The notes beneath the pieces are model-generated. The model was not told where the DNA came from. It did no database searches and saw only the letters and a program-made list of their open reading frames with translations. The position numbers and the translations under genes were made by a program. 11,634 bases of DNA from Paramecium sonneborni (Eukaryota > Ciliophora > Oligohymenophorea > Peniculida > Parameciidae), in assembly GCA_905182985.1 (NCBI GenBank), contig CAJJDN010000154.1:116601-128234 (forward strand). The letters run 5' to 3'. Positions 1 to 8,076 of this stretch are shown piece by piece. Each line of letters starts with the position of its first letter. The stretch's first letter is position 1.

Positions 1-111
1 CTTGAATTTGTTTTTTATTGATTAATTAAGATGGTTGTTATTCTGGATACTCAAAAATGCAATTATTATTTAATGCAAAAAGGGCTGTTCTAATTTAAAA
101 TATTTTTACAT
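1..111 (-). CDS. Possible N-terminal fragment of a gene running off the left edge
   Basis: An ATG on the minus strand at 111 opens 37 codons with no TGA to the window edge, beginning MQKYFKLEQPFLHQ. With TGA as the only stop, a 37-codon open stretch in AT-rich DNA is weak evidence. It lies only 9 nt beyond the TGA of the next gene (121-657) and in the same frame, so it could instead be that gene's downstream read-through region or plain noncoding DNA. A 20-nt intron-like string (92-111 region, GTAAAA...ATTAG) begins inside the ATG codon, which adds doubt. No function can be given. Confidence 0.2.
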
Positions 112-120
112 ATTGAATAA

Positions 121-657
121 TCATTTTAGTGGATCATCCTTCGACATCTATATAAATTAAATAAAAAATAAAAATGATTTAGAATATTCTTAATTTTAAA
201 TGAAAGTACAAGAGTATAGAAATTAAGATGATTGTATTAAATATTTAGTTAAGGATTGAGTACATCCAAGACGAGATACATATCCTAACTCAGTGAATTT
301 GTCATTAAGCGAGTCTAGGTTGCTGAAGATACTTTCAAATTGAATCCATAATTCTTAATTTTAATTGATTTGTTCATTTAGTTTATATTGAAATTAATCA
401 TAGAAGGAAAAGAAAGTTTCAACAAACTTTTGGTTACGATGAGATTTGAGTAATTTATTGATTTAATTTACATCTTATTCTAAATCATTTGGGATCGTAG
501 ATGTAGGTTTCATTTATTAAATAACCCTATTGATTTTGTACCATATTTAAATGGCTTCATCAATGTCTTTTGATTTATGGCAAGCATCCATTTTGATTTT
601 TATTAGTCTGATAAGAGGTTTAGGTTTTTTTGGTTATTAAGATGTACATATGCCCAT
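121..657 (-). CDS. Small helical protein with N-myristoylation-type start, function unknown
   Basis: The ORF is 178 codons read with UAR=Gln, ending at TGA (121-123); no intron is needed. The first ATG gives MGICTSQQPKKPKP, which fits the myristoylation pattern M-G-x-x-x-S/T. The adjacent Cys4 is a possible palmitoylation site, and the following Lys/Pro stretch is basic, so membrane attachment is inferred. The rest is polar and helical, rich in Asn, Gln, Lys and Asp, for example SKDIDEAIQIWYKINRVIQQ. The last 35 residues come from much more AT-rich DNA and look less convincing; an unrecognised intron or an earlier end is possible there. Upstream lies the divergent promoter region shared with the gene at 827. 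I do not recognise a family. Confidence 0.72.
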
Positions 658-826
658 TTATGATATAATAATTTTAATTAATTAGATAAATGATTTTATG
701 TAAATAATATTTATATTATAAAGTCTCCTTTATAGAATTCAAATAAATTATACATACATATTAGCCATATATTTATATATATATATATATATTATATAAA
801 TTTAGTAACAAAAAATAAAAGTCAGA
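658..826. promoter_or_regulatory. Divergent intergenic region with a TA-repeat tract
   Basis: These 169 bases separate the start of the minus-strand gene at 657 from the start of the plus-strand gene at 827, so they must hold both promoters. They are almost pure A+T. Bases 774-792 form an uninterrupted 19-nt TA alternation within a longer TA-rich block (767-799), ending about 30 nt before the plus-strand ATG. No defined promoter motif can be named; the promoter role is inferred from gene orientation alone. Confidence 0.5.
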
Positions 827-1826
827 ATGGATTATCGCCGAAAACCACAAAGCTATCATCGTTAGAGAACTGGAATATTGATAATGAATAAATAGCATAC
901 AAGAAAGAAGTCACCAAAAAAGACATATTCAAAAGCGATTCATCCTTTGAATTTACATACAAGGGCGATGTCTTAAAAAAATTTAGATTTTATGTCTTCA
1001 GAAAGGTAATATTTAGAAATATGTATAAGTTCGGAGTCTTCAGGAGAGACATTGATAGAAGATAACAAAAGTTGTTGCTGCTTCGATTGCGGTAAGCCTA
1101 ATAAGAAAATAAAAAGTTTCCAAAAGAAATTCGGTTTGTTTCGAACACAAATGTCAATTGTTAAATAGTAGAGATTACATATAAGATTTCAGAATGCAGT
1201 TTATTGCATTATTTATTTGATTTAAAAGAGGAGAAAACAAAGATTGTTAGATAAATAGAAGAAGATGTTTAGATATAAAACTAAAGTATTTCTTGATGGC
1301 TCACCACTCTTTCCTCCACAATAATAACATTTATTTAATGTTCATGATGAAAAACATTAAGTGAATTAACATTCACAATCTATATAAGCTAAAATTATTG
1401 ATTAAAGACATAAATAAAGATAATCAGTGAGGATATATTTATAATAAAAATTACAAGATAAAGGTAAAAGTAAATATTAAACATTTAGATTCGTAAATAA
1501 CATTACCTAAAATTCAAAAATTTCATTAGAGCTCCTATTCTAATATTTAACCTTTAAAGTTTTCTAAAACCGATGAACAAAAATCCCCAAGGTGTTCTAC
1601 ATAATTAAAAATATCTCATTATACTGAACACAGTCCTTGTGCCATCCATCATTCTCCTTATTTAAATCATCTAACTTCACGTAACCCTGCTGAAACTATA
1701 ATTTAATCTTCATTCAGTAAAACACCTAGACCTGTTACAAGGAGTATTTAATCAGAAATACTTACTTAAAAGCATTAATTTCATTAAAGAAAGAATACAG
1801 CTGCTACATTAAAAGGATTAATTTGA
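827..1826 (+). CDS. Basic, Gln/Lys/His-rich protein with a Cys cluster, function unknown
   Basis: Two exons (827-1463, 1489-1826) encode 324 residues with UAR=Gln; the stop is TGA 1824-1826. The 25-nt intron 1464-1488 starts GTAAAAG and ends TTTAG. Without it the frame meets TGA soon after, and with it the reading stays open to the end. The protein starts MDYRRKPQSYHRQRTG and is strongly basic. Residues 82-89 are S-C-C-C-F-D-C-G, a compact Cys cluster that could bind metal. It is followed by a basic helical stretch with several R/K/Q repeats, then a Ser/Pro/His-rich tail that looks disordered. No catalytic domain is visible. The next gene starts 24 nt downstream on the same strand. The gene at 6302 carries a similar S-C-x-C-x-[DE]-C-G cluster. 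Confidence 0.8.
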
Positions 1827-1850
1827 ATATTGTAATTTTTATTTTGTTTT

Positions 1851-2697
1851 ATGATTATTTTTACACTATTCACTATTATATAGTCATAAATAGCACAATT
1901 ATCATTATATGGAGAAGGTATTAGAGAATAACTTGTTCAAATTATTGATGAAAATTAACTAGATTGTTAAACAATTCAATTATTAATCACTAGAGGATTT
2001 GGATAGCATATTCTTGATTTAATTGCAGATGAATAGATCATATTAGAATCTCATTTATAATGTGCTAAATAATCTATTTAAAATGATCTATTACAATTAC
2101 AATAACTCAAAAATAGGTTTACTAATCATGATAATCATGTTATCATTAAACCAATAATACTGTGGGCACAATCTAAAGCTAATATTTTAATTAAAGTTAA
2201 ATTTGCTCATAGAATTGATGCTCCTGCTTATATTAGTGTTAAGAATCATCAAATTTAATATCTCAATCATAAATTATCTATTTCAGCTGAATCTGATTAA
2301 AATAACATCTTAACTTAATTCTTCTTAGAAATTCCCCTATTAAATGATATCGACAAAACTATAGATTGGTAAGTTGAAAGTGTAGGCACAATGGTTTTAA
2401 ATATTACAAAACTTGAATCCAAATTATGGTTACATTTAAGTAAAAATAAAAATGATAAATTCTAAATCTGGTGGGATTTAAAAGAATAAGTAATTTCTCT
2501 TTTATAATTAGATTGGTCAAGACATGGAAGATTTTTCTAAATTACTTGAAAATTAAGAAGATTATTTGAAAAATAAAAAAAAATAACAAAAAAAAATTGA
2601 ATCCCAACAGCAATAATAACAAACACCAACAATTAAGCAAAACTTATTTTTTTCATTATTTTTACAATTAAAATAATGGGTTAGTAAGTGGTTTTGA
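1851..2697 (+). CDS. Secretory-pathway protein with a p23/CS-like domain
   Basis: Two exons (1851-2489, 2512-2697) joined across a 22-nt intron (GTAATT...AATTAG, 2490-2511) give 274 residues. The N-terminus MIIFTLFTIIQSQIAQ is a signal peptide or signal anchor. Residues about 100-205 resemble the CS (p23/HSP20-like) fold: W-A-Q at the first strand, ILIKVKF, a mid-domain FFLEIPLL strand, MVLNITKLESKLWLHL, then IWWDLKEQ and an acidic helix DMEDFSKLLE. The order and aromatic positions recall the CS domain at the N-terminus of HACD3. A Lys/Gln-rich linker leads to a short C-terminal hydrophobic segment (about 255-267, LFFSLFLQL). CS domains usually serve as HSP90 co-chaperones or protein-interaction modules in the cytosol, so an ER-lumenal one would be unusual. 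The family call rests on pattern memory only; the gene model is firm. Confidence 0.8.
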
Positions 2698-2714
2698 AAT
2701 TATTATATATATAA

Positions 2715-3731
2715 TCAAATTTCTTAATAATATATTACTCTTCTATCATTTAAATGATATAAATATTTTACTTAGTCTATTTATTAATCTAAAAACTCTT
2801 AATTTAAATTCCATTTTAAACATTCACATCCAAAAGTTTTATCATCAAAAGTCCAAACTAATTTTGAAAATGAATTAAGTTTTCCTTTAAAGACAGACTT
2901 ATATCTATCTATGGCACAAAATTCCAAATATTTTTCTTTCAAAATACCTATCATTATTAAACTATTCTAAGGTATAGCTAATGACATAATATCCTTTTAA
3001 GTAGTTTATTCGAAATATTAAACATTATAAACTTATGTCCATTAATGAAATTATGAAATTGGAATATTTTAATCCAATCCAAAAGAACAACCTGTATCAA
3101 ATAAAGTTTAAATTATTCTAGATTATTTTTATGATTATTTATTTAATTTTTCCACAATTTTTAGATTTCTTCTCTTTCTTTCAATTATTTGAGTTAAACA
3201 ATTATTCATATCTGATTAATCAATAGTAAATTCACCATCAACAATAATTATTTTATTGGCTATAAATTGCATGATATTCATAAAATCTGATTTCATTCCT
3301 CCTTATATACCATCATCAGTCCTTGTTGTATCACCATCAATTTATGAATAATGAGATATAATACCAAAAATATCCTTAAAAGGCTTTTAATATTGTCCTA
3401 AAATTAATAGCTCTCTCTTCAATTATTCTTAAATTGAATTATTAATATTTGAAAGGGTAGATTATAATTATTGCACTTCCAACATCCCATCAACACTTAA
3501 ATCTTCAAAATATTCTGCTTTTGGATTTTAAGACTAACATAATATTAAAACTTCATCCAATGGAACAAATGAGTCTAATGTATGACCATTATCACAATGA
3601 TATTTTAATTAACATCTACAACAAATTGCACCTTTATTAATACAATTCGGATGTCTACAAATCATATTTAATTGATATCGAGGATGTTTACTGCAATAAA
3701 TTTAAGGAAAGTTAACCAATAAATCTGTCAT
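2715..3731 (-). CDS. B-box-like zinc-binding protein, function unknown
   Basis: This is an uninterrupted 338-codon ORF (UAR=Gln) on the minus strand, starting MTDLLVNFPQ and ending at TGA 2715-2717. Residues 13-50 form a Cys/His array: C13-x2-H16, C25-x-H27-x2-C30, C37-C38-x-C40, H45-C46, H50. The spacing suits a B-box or related cross-brace zinc site. A long helical middle follows (QLQSTLSNINNSIQEQLKRE onward), as in proteins with B-box plus coiled coil. The C-terminal third (about 220-338) has strand-like segments such as NSLIMIGILKEKYLEFCAI and may be a beta-rich domain. No RING domain precedes it. It is convergent with the gene ending at 2697, the two stops being 17 nt apart. Role unknown; protein interaction or microtubule association are only guesses from B-box proteins elsewhere. 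Confidence 0.83.
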
Positions 3732-4113
3732 TTTAATATTTTTATTAAATGAATTTTTAAGGTGATTTAAGTTGTTTATTATTAACTATGATTATTCTAT
3801 TCGATTAAATAAACTAATTTATAAAATTTAATATATTTTCTATAATAATTATTATTTATGCTAATTCATTCTCACAATTAATACAAACAAAAGAACTTAC
3901 AAATTTAAAGCTTCATTTTTTTAATTAAATTTTAGTTCAATCTTGCTATGCTTTTATGACAAGTATATTACACCTATACTTAGTTATTTAAAACAGATCG
4001 TAGTTTGTAAGTAAATATAAAAGATACCTATTTTTTAAAGTGATGGATATAATTTTTTACTATTTCTGATTTACTATACATTACATTGTTTGATATATTG
4101 AATTAATTTAATT
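3732..4113. promoter_or_regulatory. Divergent intergenic region with a perfect short inverted repeat
   Basis: These 382 bases lie between two divergent starts (3731 minus, 4114 plus) and carry no convincing coding frame; the longest open stretches are about 30 codons and AT-driven. Bases 3961-3967 (AAGTATA) and 3975-3981 (TATACTT) are a perfect 7-bp inverted repeat around a 7-nt loop. This could be a hairpin or a dyad protein-binding site, or chance in AT-rich DNA. Promoters for both flanking genes are expected here from gene orientation. Confidence 0.4.
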
Positions 4114-6181
4114 ATGTAAATATTTGCCTATACATTTATTGTTCCATCTACAATTTCCATAATATATATTATCATGATGATTTATCGTTGTTGTCATTTG
4201 AAATCAGATATTGTGGCTGATAAAATAAACTTAAATTTTTCACTCAAGTTTCGAGTGATTTTATTGATTTTTGATATAGGTATAACATCAGTTATTAATA
4301 AGCAGTCTAGGTATTTAAGTTACTTAGTGTACATTTATCTTTTTCTGTTAGAATTGTGACGAATACCATAACTATATTGTGATTATTCTACTCATTAACA
4401 TCATCACTTTAACTCTCTAAATATTCCTGATGGTATAAAAACCTTTCAATTTAGATCTTTGAGTATAGAAAGCGAGTTCCTTTATTTTCTGCCCATAAAA
4501 TTTATTGGATTGCAAATTGGATGATGCTTTTGATGATTATTGCCTTAATCATTAACTATCAAGGCTATTTTCTAGACATTATTCTAATCTTATTAAGAAT
4601 TATCATAATATCAATACTACTAATTTATACACTTTTTATTAGAAAGCAAGACTTAGTAGAATTTGAAGATATAGGATTTTTTAATAGTGAATTGCCAGAT
4701 ATTGATGTTTCTTCACAGGATTATAAGTTAAGGATTTCAACCTTAAACAGTATACTTATAATTTTAATAAGTAGATTTTCAAACATAATTTTTTTCTGTA
4801 GAAATACAAAAAATGTGGAACATTGTAGATGATGATATTGAAATTAAATTGAATATGTAAATATAAGATTGATTTATGTAGTCATTTCATTGATAAAGAA
4901 AAAAACATGAAATTAAAAAAAAGACTGTCATATATATTTGAAATGCATTCAAAAATAATTATAGAATGCTAAAGATATTTTGAACTTCATAACAATGAAT
5001 TACTGGAATTAGATTATTTAATGAAGAAGATTTAAGAAAACAGTGATTTACAATTAATTTAAAGTATATAGAAATATTTTAATTTCATAATAAGTAAAGT
5101 TGATTTGATATCAGTAACCTTTATGGACTTTATTGAATTACCTCAATAAGAAAGAGAATTGTTGGAAGACATCAAACAATAGAATACACAACTTCATAAA
5201 CAATCTTTCATTAAAAAATAATTAACTACTCTATCCTAAAAGAAATGGGATTTACAAGAACAATTTATCCCTTACATGAATGTTAAAATAAGAAAACATC
5301 AAACTATCAAATAAAACAATGATTCTTACATTTAGTATGTTATAGTGATCAAAATTAAACAAGAAAGCTTAGTTTCATAGAAGAGATTCAGGGAATTTCA
5401 TGAATTACATGAATAATTAAAATAACAAGGGATAAGATTTGTATCTCTCTTCCCATAAAAAAGTATTGGAAAACTAACTGAATTAGATTTGGAACAACGA
5501 TAGAGGGATTTAGAAATTTATTTGAAAGTATTATTAAATGATAGGAATAATCATAATTGTTTACAATTATTTAAATTTATAGGCTTAAATGTAAATTAAG
5601 AAGCTTATTTAAAAAAACAATATCAACGCATATAAAGAGATGTATAATTAATTTGTTAATCTACTATAAAATTTGTATTATTTGAAGATGTTTAGGATTA
5701 ATTTGGTGATAAATATTTTAGATATTAATTTTAAATTTTAAATAATAATATCTTAAATTTAAACCACATAATATTTAAACGATATTCTTAATTTGAAGAA
5801 TTGCATAGCATATTAAAATAAAGGTAAATTAAATAGTATTTAATAGATTTTAATATTTACCATTGTTGCCATAAAAATCTTTATAACAAAATATCAACCC
5901 AAATCAAAGAAGTGGATTGTTACTTTAGTATCTTAATGAATTGATTAAGATGCCTTAAGTTTGTGAGAATCCTCATTTTAGACAATTTATCGATATTCCA
6001 TTTTTTAATTTTGAATTTGAAGAATCAACAATCTAAGAGTCTACCACATAATTTAATCAAATAATAAGACATTTAGATAATGATTCAATAATTTCAAAGA
6101 TAGATGATATGAAAGTAAGATTATGGGAATGATGTTTAGAATGTATATTTGTCTATATAAATATAAAATAAGATGTTTTGA
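4114..6181 (+). CDS. Polytopic membrane protein with two tandem PX domains
   Basis: Seven exons encode about 638 residues. Introns are 4280-4310 (31 nt), 4433-4454 (22), 4750-4774 (25), 4857-4881 (25), 5824-5846 (23) and probably 6115-6139 (25), all GTA...TAG. Five hydrophobic helices (about 3-24, 44-67, 76-97, 111-130, 134-158) open the protein, a five-helix layout like the TMD0 of ABCC transporters, but no ABC cassette follows. After a helical linker comes PX1 (about 351-445) with K-R-F-R-E-F-H-E-L, a P-x-K loop (LFPQKS) and an R-x-x-x-L-x-x-YL helix (R-D-L-E-I-Y-L). PX2 (about 483-582) has K-R-Y-S-Q-F-E-E-L, LLPQKS, RSGLLLQYL and the closing HFRQFIDI. These residues normally bind phosphatidylinositol 3-phosphate, so an endosomal or vacuolar role is likely. 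The start could also be 4174. If the last intron is retained, the protein ends at TGA 6130-6132 (630 residues). Confidence 0.85.
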
Positions 6182-6301
6182 AAACATAAATTGAAAAACA
6201 TAGAAATGAAAATATTAATTCTCATTACTCTAATTTTGTTATTTTTTTAAAATGATAATGGATATGAAAATAGATTGAATATAAAATTATATTTTAATTA
6301 T
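6182..6301. other. Short AT-rich intergenic region
   Basis: This stretch is about 120 nt of extremely AT-rich DNA between two same-strand genes. It contains an in-frame ATG at 6206 that would add a hydrophobic 32-residue leader to the next gene. I regard that as AT-rich noncoding DNA and place the start at 6302. It presumably holds the promoter of the next gene. Confidence 0.45.
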
Positions 6302-8014
6302 ATGAATAGATCTCGTAGAAAAGAATTGTAATAGCTAGTAAATAAGAAACGTAGTTTTCTATCACCTGGAATAGGCAAGACAATCACAAACAAACCTTTT
6401 CGCAGATAAAGTTGTAGATGTTCTGAATGTGGAGGTGTAGGACCATTTCAAGAAAGATAAAATGCTTAACATCCTCAAACTTATATAAGAGCACATCATT
6501 GTAAGAAAAGAAAACGTAGAATGTAGAGGAGAAAAGGGACTTACATCACATCATCGAGTTTAAATGTAGGATAATCAGAAAACAATACAATCATTCTACC
6601 CAATGTTCCTAAATTAAGAAAGGCTAAAACAATTTCAGTAACAAAAGAATTACAGCAAACTATAAGAAAAGGGAAGAGACTTTTAACTAAAGATGATCAG
6701 CAAATAAAATATGAGTTTTTCTATAACAATGAACTTAAGTTATCGAAAGGCTTTTTAGAAAATTCACAGATATCTTAAACTTATGAAACTGCATTGATCT
6801 CATTTGTCAACTTCACTAAGTCTCCCAGCTTTGTACTCAATAGTTATAATAATATTATTAATGAATCAAAAACAAGTTCAGATGATGAACCTAATTAAAA
6901 AGACTTTAGAAATAAATAATTATAATTGACAACTCCTAAAATTAAAATCAAAAATAATTCTATGCATAGTCGAAAACTTACTGAGGGAATGATGCATTCA
7001 AATGTTAATAGAACAGTTTAGTAATTTATTCAATCTTGTACGACAATAAGAGTTTTGAATTCTCCAAAACCTTCAAAATAAGTTAAATTACCTTCAATTA
7101 ATTCGAAACGAGAATAAAACAAATTTTCTGTTTATTTATTGAATTCTCCTCGAAGAGCAGTAATTGAATTGAAAAGCTAAACTACTTCTTAAAAAAAAAT
7201 AAAAGTCTTTAAAAAATGATATTATTAATATTTATGATTAAAACCCTTGCAAATTCTAAAATGCCTCAAATAATTTTATCGTTATTTCAAGAATGGTATT
7301 AATAATAGTTTGAGAAAAAAAACATTACAAATAGACAATAAAGCATAATTTGTTAAATTTTCAACATTAGACAAACAGCAGATGATATTTTTGAATTGTT
7401 AATTTCCGACTCAAAATGCATATTTCCAACGAAAATATACAAGTTTGTATTGCAATAATGTTGTGATAAAATAAATAAGAATGTCAAAAATGAATTAAAG
7501 ATGTTGAGAGTAATTTGAATCAAAATATAAGGGAGCATTAGTAGTTTTGAATTAGATTGAATTTTTGAGAGTAAAGAAGGAATTCAGATTTGAAATATTG
7601 ATATTGGATATGAATTATATTGATGGATTGGGAGGTGCAATAGTGAATGAGATCCAATTACAAACAAAGAGACCAGCTATGATAAAATTGGAGGAAAGAT
7701 AATTACCTTTTTATGAGGAGTTTTCAAGAATTTTTGAAAAGATAATGGAGATAGAATCTAATTAAATATATGAATAATTAATAGTAAAGAAAAGGAATGA
7801 ATAGAAATAAACATAATAAGAGGATGATAAGAATAGAATAATACAATAGGAATAACCAAAGAGTTAATATTTGGTTTATGATGCATCTCTTTATCCAGAA
7901 GAACATTTTTTAGAGAAGTAATTTAGAGCTTAATTTAAATTTGTGCCTTATATAAGTTTAAAATTGAGTAGTAGTAGAGGGTTGAAGAGAATAGAAGGAT
8001 AATAATAATAATGA
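6302..8014 (+). CDS. Basic Cys-cluster protein of unknown function, frame broken twice
   Basis: Three coding blocks follow one another. Block 1 (6302-7219, 305 codons to TGA) starts MNRSRRKELQQL and is basic; residues 37-44 are S-C-R-C-S-E-C-G, followed by HHCKKRKRR. Block 2 is in the -1 frame, open from 7168 to TGA 7516-7518, and includes FNIRQTADDIFELLISDSKC. Block 3 is back in the frame of block 1, open from 7508 to TGA 8012-8014, and includes FEILILDMNYIDGLGG. Block 1 shifts to block 2 within 7168-7217, where a run of nine A (7191-7199) sits; ten A would make it continuous. Block 2 shifts to block 3 near 7508-7531, by one extra base or by a 22-nt intron 7510-7531 ending in the unusual AAG. 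Choices are assembly indels, a decaying gene copy, slippage, or atypical introns. As one gene it encodes about 570 residues. Blocks 1 and 2 might also be separate genes (ATG 7216 overlaps the TGA). Family not recognised. Confidence 0.55.
7191..7199 (+). other. Nine-A homopolymer at the first frame break
   Basis: Nine consecutive A lie where the reading shifts from the 6302 frame to the -1 frame. Reading one A twice, or restoring a tenth A, joins SQKK directly to NKSLQK and continues without stop for about 100 codons. No TAG-ending intron can bridge this switch: the only candidate is 17 nt (7160-7176) and ends in AAG. Confidence 0.6.
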
Positions 8015-8076
8015 CTATTAATATAATATGAAATATATGTTTATTTTTCAAATTTTTGAATTGGATAGTTGATTAA
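8015..8076. other. Convergent 62-nt spacer
   Basis: Two genes end here tail to tail (stops at 8014 and 8077). The spacer is AT-rich and must contain both 3' ends; no terminator or polyadenylation motif can be named. Confidence 0.5.

Noticed and set aside
774..792. TA repeat as a telomere or retained eliminated sequence
   Set aside because: It lacks G-rich telomeric units, and nothing marks a TA-bounded eliminated segment there; it is a simple AT microsatellite.
4521..4832. Separate 103-codon membrane protein
   Set aside because: It is exon 3 of the PX-domain gene read on through the 25-nt intron at 4750-4774; splicing links it to the exons on both sides.
6206..6301. Start of the 6302 gene moved to the ATG at 6206, giving a signal-peptide-like leader
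   Set aside because: The added DNA is almost pure A+T and the downstream protein is basic with no secretory features; the hydrophobic leader is what such DNA encodes by chance.
7281..7308. A 28-nt GTT...TAG intron in block 2 of the 6302 gene
   Set aside because: The frame from 7168 reads through it without stop with sensible residues, so no intron is needed.
7353..7538. 61-codon minus-strand ORF with a hydrophobic start
   Set aside because: It is antisense to block 2 of the 6302-8014 gene and has no support of its own.
827..8014. Many in-frame TAA/TAG codons suggesting pseudogenes
   Set aside because: They fall at Gln-compatible positions in conserved motifs (for example the Q of LIQGPP and VDQLAEKI in UPF1), so UAR encodes Gln here.
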